Shown here one piece after another: positions 47,724 to 57,425 of a stretch of 64,000 nucleotides of DNA (within the stretch, counting starts at the first letter, position 1; every line of letters starts with the position of its first letter). Source of the DNA: Mesorhizobium tianshanense (GTDB lineage Bacteria > Pseudomonadota > Alphaproteobacteria > Rhizobiales > Rhizobiaceae); the NCBI RefSeq assembly GCF_007830515.1, contig NZ_VLKT01000013.1:62001-126000 (forward strand), given 5' to 3'. The translations under genes were made by a program, and so were the position numbers. Below the pieces are notes generated by a model. It saw only the letters and a program-made list of their open reading frames with translations. It made no database searches and was not told where the DNA came from.

Positions 47724-48650
47724 ATGACTGACCAGGAACCTGCCGGCCTCGCCGATCTTCGGCTCGCGGGCGGCGCGCAGGGGTTCAACTGGCTTCCTGT
47801 CTTCGTCGCCGACGAACAGGGCCTTTTCGAAAAGCACGGCATCCGGATCGACTACAAGCGCATGGGCAGCGTCGAAAAGGCGACCGCGGCCGTTCTCGAC
47901 GGCGAAGCGGATCTGGCGATTACGCCGCCGGAAGGCGCCGTTGCCGACTTCGTCAGGGGAGGAGAGCTGCGTATCGCGGCAGCCAACGCCGTGCGCTTGC
48001 CGATGTCCATTGTTGCGCGCCCGGGCATCGGCTCGCTTGCCGAACTGAGGGGCAAGAAGGTCGGCACGTCCTCGCTGACGGAGGGCACCGCGATCTACAC
48101 GCAGATCATGCTGGCCGCGGCAGGGCTGCACTATCCCGGCGACTACGAGTTTGCCCTGGCCGGCATTCACACCAAGCGGTGGGAGGCGCTGCAGGCCGGC
48201 GAAATCGACTGTGCTCCGCAGCCCGCGCCGTGGAACTTCCTCGCACAGGACAAGGGCTACAACCTGCTCGGGGAAGTCAGTGCCGCGATCCCCGAGATCG
48301 TCTTCACCGCCGTCATCGGCAAGGCTTCCTGGCTCGGCGCGAACCGCGATCTCGTGACCCGCTTCCTCAAGGCGCTGATCGAAGCGCATGCGGTCACCAA
48401 CGACGCGGCCAGCCAAGGCATCACCCTGCCGATCTTCCAGCGCATCACCACACCCGACAGCGAATCCCTGGCGCGACGGGGATTGGAATATATGCGCGAC
48501 ATGGGCATGTGGCCGTGGGGCCTTGCCGTGCCAGGCAAGGCGCTCAAGACGACGATTGACTTGATGGTCAGGGCGAACCTACTCGACGAGTCGAAGCGCG
48601 GCACGGCCGAAGGCGCGTTCGAGAAGCGCTATCTGGAAGGCGCCGCCTGA
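47724..48650 (+). CDS. NMT1/THI5-like substrate-binding-fold protein without signal peptide
   Basis: 308 residues of the SsuA/NMT1 periplasmic-binding fold (NWLPVFVADEQGLFEKHGIRIDYKRMGS, then DLAITPPEGAVADFVRGGELRIAAAN, KKVGTSSLTEGT). The start at 47724 has GGGAGG 8 bp upstream and gives no export signal. No cognate permease lies nearby. It may be a cytosolic enzyme using this fold; 4,5-dihydroxyphthalate decarboxylases are a known case. A mis-exported or sensor role is also possible. Controlled by GATAC site 4. Confidence 0.8.
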   Translation: MTDQEPAGLADLRLAGGAQGFNWLPVFVADEQGLFEKHGIRIDYKRMGSVEKATAAVLDGEADLAITPPEGAVADFVRGGELRIAAANAVRLPMSIVARPGIGSLAELRGKKVGTSSLTEGTAIYTQIMLAAAGLHYPGDYEFALAGIHTKRWEALQAGEIDCAPQPAPWNFLAQDKGYNLLGEVSAAIPEIVFTAVIGKASWLGANRDLVTRFLKALIEAHAVTNDAASQGITLPIFQRITTPDSESLARRGLEYMRDMGMWPWGLAVPGKALKTTIDLMVRANLLDESKRGTAEGAFEKRYLEGAA

Positions 48651-48704
48651 TCGCCGGCGGTCATACGTGATCGAGCATTGGCTTTGCCTTGGCCCTTGTG
48701 CAAC

Positions 48705-48896
48705 CTATGCGTTGGAGGATCGGTAGGCGATTGCAGCCGGCCGCCAATTGCCCCGTTCCTCCAGCCACTTCGCCGTGTTGCTGATGCCGCCGAACGGAAA
48801 GACGTGCAGCTGCTCGATGGCTGAACCGGGATGGGCCCGCACGTGGTTCTCGACGGGGCCAACGAAGCTCTCGGGCGAATGGATTGGTGCAGCGAA
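48705..48896 (-). pseudogene. C-terminal remnant, methylenetetrahydrofolate reductase-like
   Basis: About 63 codons in frame to a stop at 48705-48707, reading GPVENHVRAHPGSAIEQLHVF then PFGGISNTAKWLEERGNW. This resembles the C-terminus of the MetF-type reductases found next to LigM-type O-demethylases. A stop codon precedes it in frame, and no N-terminal part is present. Identification is by pattern and context only. Confidence 0.45.
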
Positions 48897-49055
48897 GCGT
48901 CAGAAGATGCTCTTTCATCCGTCTGGGTTCCCGCGGTCGCTTTGCACACAGCCATTTCGTCTGCGGCCTCGATGTCGAGGCCGCATTCCAAGGTGATCTG
49001 GACATGCTTGGCAGCCGGCAGCTCGATCCGAGCCGTGCCGGCATCGGTCAGCCTG

Positions 49056-50439
49056 TCAGTGCTTGCCGGTCTTGATGACCTTGTCGAAGTAAGGAGCCGG
49101 AGCGACCTTTGCCCTGATCTGGCGGACCTGATGCTTCTCCACCGTGTTGCGGCGCGACTCCGGCTCGCCCCAGAGAAGCGTGACCTCCGTTTCCGGTTGC
49201 GCGTGCTCGAGGTCGACAAGCCCCAGCGAGATGAAGCGGTTGGCGTTTGCCGTGAAAGACGGCCAGGTCGAGATGCCCGCAACCTTGCCCTTCCTCATGA
49301 CGGCATCGACCTGGAATGTCGCATACATGGGGATCGGCATATTGAGGAACTTGGCGGGCGTCCCGTTGGCCGGGAAGATGGAGTCCCGCATCACGGCGGC
49401 CGCATCCTCGTCGTTCCACACAAGCGTCACCTTCGTGCGGCGCTGGTTGTTAGCCTTCTCGAGCAAGGTGTCTCGGCCGATGAAGTCGCGGCCAAAGTCG
49501 ATCACGTTCCTGTAGCCGAGCTCGATCGGATCGACATAGTAGTCCGTGATGTCGTCCGACACGAAACTGCCGCCAAGTGAGGCGACCGACTCCAGGAAGT
49601 AGCTGTTCAGCCACTCGCGGTAGGGCTTCATGTCGTCGCCGTGATAGATGGCCGGCAACGGCATCGGCACCCAGCCGGACTCCTGCGCGGTGGTCGAGTA
49701 GGCGAGTGCGCCGATCTTGCGCAGGCCGTGCTTCTCGCTGGCCTTCTCCAGTGCCTCGCGCACCGCCTGTTGGTCGTCCCAGGCTCCGTAGATCTCGAAT
49801 CCAGGTTCGCCGGCCATGCCGTGCCGCAGGGCGCGGACGGGTTTCCCGGCGATCTTGAACTCACCGATGTTGAAGAACTTGATCTCCGGCAGGCTGCCGC
49901 CCGTCACCTCACGCATCAGCGCGAGGGCGTTCGGCCCTTGGATCTGGACGCGGAATACCTCGCGGGTGCCGGAGCGGATCGAGAAATTGTCGTCCTTTTT
50001 CGCCTCCACGTCGTAGTTGCTCTTCTCCGCGTTGTAGAGCACCCAGTCGCTGGCGAAGGGAGCGCCGACGATGCGGAAGAAGTCCTCGGCTTCCCGGAAA
50101 ATGATGGCGTCGGCGATGTAGTATCCGTCATGGCCCGCCAGCACGAGTTGTTTGGCGCGCAGGACCGGAAACGGGTCGAACTTGTTGACCGCGACCTCCG
50201 ACAGGAAGGGAATGACCTGCGAGTCCGCGCAGGTGCAGTTCGGTCATGTGATAGGACTGCTCGAGCAGTGCGCAGCCATCCTTCCACGCACGCACTTCGT
50301 CTCGCCAGTTCGTGAACTCCGGCGGAATGACGGGAAAGCGGTACGGCCCGAGGTTGGAGCCGCGAAGCAGATTTACCGGACCTCCCGCTGCATCCAGGAT
50401 GCTCTCGAGGCTCTTCGGCGTCTCATTCGTCATTGCCAT
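49056..50439 (-). pseudogene. LigM/DesA-like aminomethyltransferase-fold O-demethylase, one frameshift
   Basis: Tetrahydrofolate-dependent demethylases of this GcvT-like family move the methyl group of vanillate or syringate to THF. The N-terminal frame (ATG 50439 after GGAGGAAG) gives NLGPYRFPVIPPEFTNWRDE and YHMTELHLRG, then breaks near 50219-50225. The next frame continues DSQVIPFLSEVAVNKFDPFPVL and runs to 49056, with FRVQIQGPNALALMREVTGG, VRALRHGMAGEPGFEIYG, SGWVPMPLPAIYHGDDMKPY and VTLLWGEPESRRNTVEKH. Total length 1384 bp, not a multiple of three. One base is missing or the gene is dead. Confidence 0.85.
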
Positions 50440-50826
50440 GTCACTTCCTCCATTTCGTCTTCTTACATCAGATGACAGTTCGGTCTCTGACGCCGGCTTG
50501 GCGTTCCACCTAAGAGCCATTTCGCGGGCCACTTCTTGCGGGAGCGTCCTTCCAGCGCGCTCGCCTCACGTTGTGCCAGCGCACGCGCTTCGTGCGCCGA
50601 AGGTCCGATTAAGAAAGCCCGATATATCCTCCCAATGAGTGCGAATTCAGCGACCAGGATCCGTCGCGCCCAAGCCCACGTGAGGCTTTGCTGGCGGGGC
50701 AAGATACAGAGCGTGTAAATCACTCAGATGCCAAAAAGTATCCAAAAATCACAAAGGATGCCAACGCGCGATTGGTGTGTTACGGGCCAAAGGGACCATC
50801 GTTGCACGGATGTCGCCAGTTGTTCT
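50440..50826. other. Gap between the two catabolic modules
   Basis: 387 bp without a supported gene. The right half (about 50700-50780) is less GC-rich and likely contains the promoter of the LigM-like gene. The small open frames here have neither good starts nor family features. Confidence 0.5.
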
Positions 50827-51945
50827 TCAGGCGGCGCGACTGAAGCGATCAACCCTGAAATCGTCAAGCGGCGTTTCGCAACGGTCGGTCGTGATGAGTT
50901 CGGCCATGGCGTCGCCCACGCCCGGACCGAGCTGGAAGCCGTGTCCGCTGAAGCCAAAGGCGTGGAACAGGCCTGGCGTCGTCGCCGAGCGTCCCATGAC
51001 CGGCAGCATGTCCCGCACATAGCCCTCGCAGCCGGACCATGTACGGATGACCGCGACCCGCGCGATTGCCGGCAGCAGCCGCGCGACGGCGCGCAATTGC
51101 AATGGAAGACGCATGAGATCGGCGACGGCGTGGCCCGGATCCAGATCCGCCGGCACCCTTTCGGCCGCGCCGCCGAAAACGATGTTGCCCCGCTCGACCT
51201 GACGCAGATAGGCGCCATGGTCCTTGTCGCGCGTCCAGATGCCCACCACCGGCAGAATCCGATGCGGCAACGGGTCGGTCACACCCATCTGCGGACCGCG
51301 GGCGTCGAGCGGGACCGCTTCGCCGAACTGTGCGGCGATGCGCGCGCCCCAGGCTCCGGCGGTGTTGAGCAAGCAGTCGGCGGCGAATGTGCCTTTTGAA
51401 GTAGCGGCAAGGAAACCGGAGCCCGTGTGGGTGATCTTCTCGACCTCAGCTCCCTCGATGATTTCCGCGCCCAGCCTGCGGGCAGCCTCGGCAAATGCCG
51501 GTGCGATCAGCCGCGGATTGCCGCTGCCATCGTGCGGCGAGAACGACGCCGCGATCGCCTCGGGACCGAGGCCGGAAAAGCGGGCACGAATCTCGCGGGG
51601 GCCGAGTTCCTCCAGGTCAAGCCCCCAAGGCCGCGCCGCTTCGGCATAGGCCCGCATGTCGGCAAGGCTATCTTCATCGAAGATCAGCCGGATATGACCG
51701 GTGGCGCGGAATTCTACGTCGCGGCCAAGCATTCTCTCGGCCTCGCCCCACAGCCTGAGCGCGCGGTGGGCCAGCGGAAGCTGGGACAGATGGCGCCCCG
51801 TGCGCCGGATGTTGCCGAAGGAGGCGACGGTTGCCCCGGTGCCGATCCGGTTGCGCTCGATCAGCGTCACACGTGCGCCGCGTCTGGCAAGGAAATAGGC
51901 CGAAGCCGTCCCCATCAGTCCGCCGCCCAGCACGATCACATCCAT
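50827..51945 (-). CDS. DadA-like FAD-dependent oxidoreductase (possible beta subunit)
   Basis: 372 residues. FAD-binding start VIVLGGGLMGTASAYFLARRGARVTLIER, and the late segment FGFSGHGFQLGPGVGDAMAELI is the family's C-terminal flavin site. Resembles HcnC, NoxB/OoxB and glycine-oxidase-like enzymes that oxidise amino acids or N-substituted amino acids. Divergent from the LysR gene, with a LysR-type box between them. A related subunit gene lies at 58828-60153. Confidence 0.88.
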   Translation of the reverse strand: MDVIVLGGGLMGTASAYFLARRGARVTLIERNRIGTGATVASFGNIRRTGRHLSQLPLAHRALRLWGEAERMLGRDVEFRATGHIRLIFDEDSLADMRAYAEAARPWGLDLEELGPREIRARFSGLGPEAIAASFSPHDGSGNPRLIAPAFAEAARRLGAEIIEGAEVEKITHTGSGFLAATSKGTFAADCLLNTAGAWGARIAAQFGEAVPLDARGPQMGVTDPLPHRILPVVGIWTRDKDHGAYLRQVERGNIVFGGAAERVPADLDPGHAVADLMRLPLQLRAVARLLPAIARVAVIRTWSGCEGYVRDMLPVMGRSATTPGLFHAFGFSGHGFQLGPGVGDAMAELITTDRCETPLDDFRVDRFSRAA

Positions 51946-52029
51946 AGTGGCCCCTTGCAAACAGCAACCTTTGCCTGCCCGATCTTGTCGGCGCCGCGGC
52001 ATTGCGTCAAAGATGGGTTTGGACAAGAA

Positions 52030-52048
52030 CCATAAGCTTTACCTATGG
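52030..52048. promoter_or_regulatory. LysR-type box (T-N11-A), first copy
   Basis: Inverted repeat CCATA ... TATGG (52030-52048), containing ATAAGCTTTACCTAT with T-N11-A spacing. It lies between the DadA-like gene and the start of the LysR gene. A better copy is present at 52958-52972. Confidence 0.65.
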
Positions 52049-52055
52049 AGTGGCA

Positions 52056-52961
52056 ATGCGAGCCCGGCAGCTCGAAGTGTTCATCGCCGTCATGCGCGCG
52101 GGCACCGTGACCGCCGCGGCGCGGATGCTGAACATCTCCCAGCCCGCCCTGAGCCAGATCCTGCTCCACACCGAGGACGAACTCGGTTTCACGCTGTTCG
52201 AGCGGGTGAAGGGCCGGCTGCGCCCGACCCCGGAGGCGCTTGAGATCTTTGCCGATGCCGAGAGGCTGTCGGCGGGGCTGGAGGGCCTGCGCCGCAAAAC
52301 CACCGACCTGCGTCTGGGCCGAACTGGGCTGGTGCGGGTCGCGGCTTCGCCGCCGCCGGCCATGGCGATATTGCCGCGCGCGTTCACCGGATTCCGGGCG
52401 CAGCATCCCAATATTTTGCTGCGTTCCCATATGGCGCCGATCGCCGCGATCATCGACATGCTGCGCGCCGGCGATGTCAGCCTCGGCGTGGCCATGGACG
52501 ACCGCCTGCCTCCCGATATCGAGGCGGAAGTGATCGGCAGCGTCGGCTTCTCATGCCTGCTGCCCGCTGGGCATGCGTTGGCCGGGAAAACCGAGCTGAC
52601 GCTCGCCGATCTCGCCGGCGAAGAATTGATATCCTATCGCGGAAACACCCGTCCCGCCGACGAATTGGCTCATGCGGCCCGCGCGCAGGGCATCATGCTT
52701 TCGCCGTCGCTCGAGATCGACGTGTCCATCTCCGCGGTCGGCTTCGTCCAGGCCGGTCTGGGTATCGCGCTCGTCGACGCGCTGCTGCCGTGGCACCAGT
52801 TTGCCGGGCTTGCCGTCAGGCCGCTCGCGGCGGGGCCGGAATTTCCGATCGCGCTCCTGACCTCGCGCACACGGGCTCTTTCGCGGGCCGATGAGATGAT
52901 GCGTGACCAAATCCGCGCTGCCTGTTCAACCATCCTGGGTGAATATCGCGCGAAAGCATAA
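52056..52961 (+). CDS. LysR family transcriptional regulator
   Basis: 301 residues: helix-turn-helix RQLEVFIAVMRAGTVTAAARMLNISQPALSQILLHTEDELG (about 4-45), then an effector domain. Start at 52056 with GGAG upstream. Boxes with ATAAG-N5-CTTAT pattern lie on both sides of the gene, so it probably controls the divergent DadA-like gene and the downstream hydantoinase/oxidase operon. Confidence 0.92.
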   Translation: MRARQLEVFIAVMRAGTVTAAARMLNISQPALSQILLHTEDELGFTLFERVKGRLRPTPEALEIFADAERLSAGLEGLRRKTTDLRLGRTGLVRVAASPPPAMAILPRAFTGFRAQHPNILLRSHMAPIAAIIDMLRAGDVSLGVAMDDRLPPDIEAEVIGSVGFSCLLPAGHALAGKTELTLADLAGEELISYRGNTRPADELAHAARAQGIMLSPSLEIDVSISAVGFVQAGLGIALVDALLPWHQFAGLAVRPLAAGPEFPIALLTSRTRALSRADEMMRDQIRAACSTILGEYRAKA

Positions 52962-52972
52962 GCAAGACTTAT
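52958..52972. promoter_or_regulatory. LysR-type box (T-N11-A), second copy
   Basis: Perfect palindrome ATAAGCAAGACTTAT, overlapping the stop of the LysR gene and 80 bp before the hydantoinase A start. Confidence 0.7.
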
Positions 52973-53051
52973 ATCCTTGCCCGTCATACGTCTTGGACCG
53001 GGACCACCCAGCCATGCCAGCTTTCGGGCGGCAGACAGGAAGGAACGCGTC

Positions 53052-55136
53052 ATGGACGGTGCCATCGCTTGCACGGCGGACGAAGCGCACGACGGAGCCG
53101 ACTGGAAGGTCGGCGTCGATATCGGCGGGACATTCATCGATTTCTGTGCGCTCGAAGCCCGCTCCGGTCGCGTCGCCTCGCTGAAAGTGCTGACGACGCC
53201 GGAAGATCCGGGCGCCGAGCTGATGACGGGCCTCACCCTTCTTGCCGAACGCGAAGGCTTTGACCCTGCGCGCATGACGCGCTTCGTGCATGGCACGACC
53301 GTCGGCATCAACACGATCATTCAGCGCAAGGGCGCGCCGCTGGCGCTGTTCACCAATGCCGGCTTCGAGGACGTGATCGAACTCGCACGGTTGCGAATGC
53401 CGGACATGTATTCGCTGTTCTGCTCGCGGCCGGACCCGCTGATCTCGCGCGACATGGTGTTCGGCATTCCGGTTCGCATGCGTGCCGACGGATGCGAATC
53501 CCAGGCACCGGACATGGCGGCAGTGGAGAGGGCGGTGGCAGTGGCGAAGGCAAACGGGGCGCAAGGGATCATCGTGTCCTTCCTCCATGCCTGGCGCAAT
53601 GCCGCGCAGGAGGCCGCCGTCAAGGCGGCGATTGGGCGTCTTGCGCCCGACCTCTTCGTCTTCTCCTCGGCCGAGGTGTGGCCGGTCATCCGCGAATATG
53701 AGCGCAGCTCGACCGCCATTCTCAATGGCTATGTCCATCCGCGCGTCTCGGGCTACCTGACGGCGCTGGAAGAGCGGCTGAAGGACCGCGGCGTGCCGGC
53801 CCGCCCCATGCTGACGAAGTCGAACGGCGGGCTGATGAACGCCGCCGAGGGCAAGCGTGCTTGCGTGAACATGCTGCTGTCGGGAACGGCCTCCGGCGTC
53901 ATCGGCGCCTCGTGGCTGGCGCGTCAGGCAGGCGAAGACAAGGTTCTTACCCTCGATATCGGCGGGACCTCGGCCGACTTTGCACTCATCATCGGTGGCG
54001 AGGCGCAGTTCGGCACCGGTGAACTGATCGGCGAGTTTCCGCTGCACATCCCGTCTATCTCGGTGAGCTCGATCGGCGTCGGCGGCGGCTCGATCGCCAG
54101 TGTCGACGCGTTAGGGGTGCTGCGGGTCGGGCCGGAGTCGGCCGGTTCGACGCCAGGACCGGCATGCTATGGCCGTGGCGGCGAGCGGGCGACGGTGACG
54201 GACGCCATGGTGGTGTGCGGATGGCTCGGTCACAGCGAGATGGCCTACGGCCAGCTGCGGATCGATACCGGACTGGCGCATCGCGCGATCGGCGACCTTG
54301 CCGCCCGGCTCGGCCGCCCGGTCGAGCAGACCGCGCAGGCGATCCTCGACATCGCGGTGTCGGAGATGTTCGTCGAAGTCGAGAAACTCGCCTCGCGCGC
54401 CGGCGTGGACTTGCGCGATTTCACGCTGATGCCCTTCGGCGGCGGCGGCCCCATGCTAGGCGCCTTCCTTGCCCGCGAGCTCGGAATGAAGCGTGTCATG
54501 GCGCCGCGCCGTCCCGGCGTGGTGTCGGCGCTGGGTGGGTTGGTGGCGGATCTGCGCGGAGACTTCATTCGCACCATCTTCAGCCCGCTGTCGGGCACGT
54601 CGCTACCCACAATTCGCGAGGCCTTCGAGGCCCTGGCGCAAGAGGGTCGCGACTGGCTTGCGGCGCAGAGGCACGACGGGGCGGCGGAACTCAGTCTCTC
54701 CTGCGACATGCGCTACATCGGGCAGAGCTATGAGATCAACGTCGTGTTGTCGCCGGAATGGCTGGCGGACGGGAATGCGGCAGCTATCGAGCAGGCCTTC
54801 CACCTCTCCCATGAGCGGCTCTACGATTTCCACGACCCGGACGGCGCGATCGAACTTGTGAATGTCCGGCTATCCGCCGTAGGCGCGGGGCCGAAACTCT
54901 CTTTCCCGGAAGTCGACGTGATCGACGCCCCGGCCATTCCGGCGCGCCGGCTCCCGGTCTACACGGGCCTGAGCGTCGAGACCATCGACCTCCACGACCG
55001 GCAAGTCCTCGTGCCGGGCAGCACATTCCACGGGCCTGCCGTGGTCGTTCAGGAAGACACCACCTTCGCCATTCCCGCTGGAGCGCAGGCACGGGTCGAC
55101 CGCCATCTCAACCTTCTGCTGACCTTCCCGGAGTGA
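53052..55136 (+). CDS. Hydantoinase/oxoprolinase family protein, A subunit
   Basis: 694 residues of the HyuA type: ATP-binding ASKHA-like motifs VGVDIGGTFIDFCALEA (about 22) and LTLDIGGTSADFALI (about 300), with GTTVGINTIIQRKGA in between and GPACYGRGGERATVTDA later. ATP-dependent opening of a cyclic amide such as hydantoin, 5-oxoproline or N-methylhydantoin, or carboxylation in the acetone carboxylase branch. Start at 53052 after AGGAAGGAA. Substrate is not decided by sequence. Confidence 0.92.
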   Translation: MDGAIACTADEAHDGADWKVGVDIGGTFIDFCALEARSGRVASLKVLTTPEDPGAELMTGLTLLAEREGFDPARMTRFVHGTTVGINTIIQRKGAPLALFTNAGFEDVIELARLRMPDMYSLFCSRPDPLISRDMVFGIPVRMRADGCESQAPDMAAVERAVAVAKANGAQGIIVSFLHAWRNAAQEAAVKAAIGRLAPDLFVFSSAEVWPVIREYERSSTAILNGYVHPRVSGYLTALEERLKDRGVPARPMLTKSNGGLMNAAEGKRACVNMLLSGTASGVIGASWLARQAGEDKVLTLDIGGTSADFALIIGGEAQFGTGELIGEFPLHIPSISVSSIGVGGGSIASVDALGVLRVGPESAGSTPGPACYGRGGERATVTDAMVVCGWLGHSEMAYGQLRIDTGLAHRAIGDLAARLGRPVEQTAQAILDIAVSEMFVEVEKLASRAGVDLRDFTLMPFGGGGPMLGAFLARELGMKRVMAPRRPGVVSALGGLVADLRGDFIRTIFSPLSGTSLPTIREAFEALAQEGRDWLAAQRHDGAAELSLSCDMRYIGQSYEINVVLSPEWLADGNAAAIEQAFHLSHERLYDFHDPDGAIELVNVRLSAVGAGPKLSFPEVDVIDAPAIPARRLPVYTGLSVETIDLHDRQVLVPGSTFHGPAVVVQEDTTFAIPAGAQARVDRHLNLLLTFPE

Positions 55137-55140
55137 TGCC

Positions 55141-57126
55141 TTGTTTGACCGGACAAACCTTCAGGTTCTGGCGAACCACGCCCGCGCGGCGGCCGAGAAC
55201 ATGGCCCACACGCTGCACCGCACTGCGCACTCCGCCTTCGTCAAGGAGACGCAGGACTTCACGGTGATGCTGATGGACCGTTCAGGCGCGACCTTCGCCG
55301 TCCCAATGGAACTCGGCGCCACCTGGTATCCGGGGCTGTCCTATCACCGCGCGATCGCGATGGTCGACGACTACCGGCCGGGAGACGTTGCGTTCACCAA
55401 CGATCCCTATTCCGGCTACGTTGCCACGCACGCACCCGACACGCATCTGTGGAAGCCGGTCTTCGTCGACGGCGAGATCGTCGCCTGGACCGGAGGGCAC
55501 ATCCACAACACCGACATGGGCGGGGCAGTGCCGGCCTCGCTCAGCCGGGCGCTGACCGAAATCCATCAGGAAGGGATTCGCTTTCCTCCCATGAAGCTGG
55601 TGAACGAGGGCGTCTTCGACGAGACGATCCTGCGGATCATGAGTACCAATGTGCGCAAGCCCGATCTCAATATCGGCGACATCAAGGCGCTGGTCGGCGC
55701 GCTCAACACCGGCGAGCGCAAGATCCAGGCGATGGTGAGGAAGTTCGGCAAGGCCGGCCTTATCGAGGGCGTTTCCGCTCTTCTCGACCATGCGGAGGCG
55801 CAGGCGCGCGATGTGCTGCGCGCCATACCTGACGGCACATGGGAATTCGCCGACTATGCCGACGAGGATTCAGTCGAGGCCAATCCGTGCCGGCTGAAGC
55901 TGACGCTGACGATCAGGGGTGACGAGGCGGTGCTCGACTTCGCCGGCTCCGATCCGCAGCTCGGCTCCTCGCTCAACGTGCCTTCAGGCGGCGACCCGCG
56001 ACACACCATGCTGCTGGTTGGCGTCTATTACGTGCTCTACACGCTCAACCCGAAGATCTTGCTCAACACAGGCCTCACCCGGCCGTTTACCTGCATCGCA
56101 CCCAGGGGGTCGGTGCTGAACCCCGTCCATCCCGCCGCCGTGGGCATGCGCTCGCTCACCTGCGCCCGGCTGCGGTCGGTCATCTTCGGCGCCTTCTCGC
56201 AGGCGGTGCCGGAGCGCCTGCCCGCGGCGCCGGCCGGCAACAACTGCATCGTCAACGTCATGACCACAGACGAGCGTACGAGCCGGACCATCATCACGGC
56301 GGTGAACCCGGTGGTGGGCGGCGGCGGCGCGATGCCGCACCGCGACGGAACCAACGGATCGGGCGCGGATGCAGCCTATCTCAAGAACACACCGATCGAG
56401 ATCACCGAGACCGAGACCCCGGTCGAATTCGTGAAATACGGGCTCGCCCAGGACAGTGGCGGTGCAGGCCGCTGGCGCGGCGGCTTGGCGACCGAGATGG
56501 CCTTCCGCGTCTTCGCCCCCGACTCCAGGATCACGGCCCGCAACCGTGACCGCAGCTTCTTTCGTCCCTGGGGCGTGCTGGGCGGCAAGGCGGCCGGCTT
56601 GTCGGACATGGTCGTCAATCCGGGGACAGAGCACGAGCGGCGGCTGGGCAACATCGACACGGCGGTGCTGCAGCCCGGCGACGTGCTCGATATCCGCTCC
56701 GCCGGTGGCGGCGGGCGCGGCGATCCGCATCTGCGCGAGCCTTGGCTGGTCGCCCAGGATGTGCGGCGCGGCTATCTTTCACCGATAGCGGCCGAGCGCG
56801 ACTATGGCGTCGTCATCTGCGGCGGCGAGGTCGACGAGCAGGCAACGGAAAGGCTGCGCGCACGGCAGGGGCCGGCCGCCGGCCATTTCCATTTCGGTCC
56901 GGAGCGCGAAGGCTACGAAGCGCAGTGGACGCCGTTGGCCTACGACCGGCTCACCGCCATACTGAGGGACTTGCCGATCCATTGGCGGTTCTTCGCCAAG
57001 ACGGAGATCTTCCGCCGCATGGAGGAACGTTCGGGGCCGGAAGGCGTCCAGGCGGCTTTCGATGCGGCCTGCGAACGGTTCCCCGAACTGCCGCGTCCTC
57101 GTCCCGTGCGAGAGGCAGCGGAATGA
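55141..57126 (+). CDS. Hydantoinase B/oxoprolinase family protein
   Basis: 661 residues. FDRTNLQVLANHARAAAENMAHTLHRTAHSAFVKETQDF is the HyuB start, and DVAFTNDPYSGYVATHAPDTHLWKPVF and GGGGAMPHRDGTNGSG are conserved later. Starts with TTG at 55141, 7 bp after GGAG; an out-of-frame ATG overlapping the HyuA stop is not usable. Partner of HyuA. The next gene overlaps by ATGA. Confidence 0.9.
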   Translation: MFDRTNLQVLANHARAAAENMAHTLHRTAHSAFVKETQDFTVMLMDRSGATFAVPMELGATWYPGLSYHRAIAMVDDYRPGDVAFTNDPYSGYVATHAPDTHLWKPVFVDGEIVAWTGGHIHNTDMGGAVPASLSRALTEIHQEGIRFPPMKLVNEGVFDETILRIMSTNVRKPDLNIGDIKALVGALNTGERKIQAMVRKFGKAGLIEGVSALLDHAEAQARDVLRAIPDGTWEFADYADEDSVEANPCRLKLTLTIRGDEAVLDFAGSDPQLGSSLNVPSGGDPRHTMLLVGVYYVLYTLNPKILLNTGLTRPFTCIAPRGSVLNPVHPAAVGMRSLTCARLRSVIFGAFSQAVPERLPAAPAGNNCIVNVMTTDERTSRTIITAVNPVVGGGGAMPHRDGTNGSGADAAYLKNTPIEITETETPVEFVKYGLAQDSGGAGRWRGGLATEMAFRVFAPDSRITARNRDRSFFRPWGVLGGKAAGLSDMVVNPGTEHERRLGNIDTAVLQPGDVLDIRSAGGGGRGDPHLREPWLVAQDVRRGYLSPIAAERDYGVVICGGEVDEQATERLRARQGPAAGHFHFGPEREGYEAQWTPLAYDRLTAILRDLPIHWRFFAKTEIFRRMEERSGPEGVQAAFDAACERFPELPRPRPVREAAE

Positions 57127-57425
57127 TCACCGCCGGCCGCATCGTCCGGCTGGCCGAGCGCGACCGGGCGCAGCTGCATTTCTTTCTCGACGGGCAGGTG
57201 CGAACTGCACTCGCGGGCGATACCGTACTGACCGCCATGCTGGCTTCAGGGCATGCGTTGCGAAAATCCGAGTTCGGACCCGAGTTGCGTGCCGGGTTCT
57301 GCCTGATGGGAGCCTGCCAGGATTGCTGGGTTTGGCAGGACGAGGGACCGCGCCTGCGGGCGTGCTCGGCACTTGTCACCGAAGGCATGCGGTTGCGCAC
57401 GACGCCATCGGAGAGCTGGCCGTGA
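57123..57425 (+). CDS. Small [2Fe-2S] subunit (HcnA/opine oxidase gamma type)
   Basis: 100 residues with the cluster motif GFCLMGACQDCWVW and RACSALV, as in HcnA and the small subunit of opine oxidases and of some proline dehydrogenases. Translationally coupled on both sides (ATGA upstream, GTGA downstream). Passes electrons between the alpha and beta flavin subunits. Confidence 0.88.
   Translation: MITAGRIVRLAERDRAQLHFFLDGQVRTALAGDTVLTAMLASGHALRKSEFGPELRAGFCLMGACQDCWVWQDEGPRLRACSALVTEGMRLRTTPSESWP

Noticed and set aside
50463-50723. Possible small gene in the gap before the LigM-like gene
   Set aside because: Neither strand gives a frame with a start site or recognisable family.
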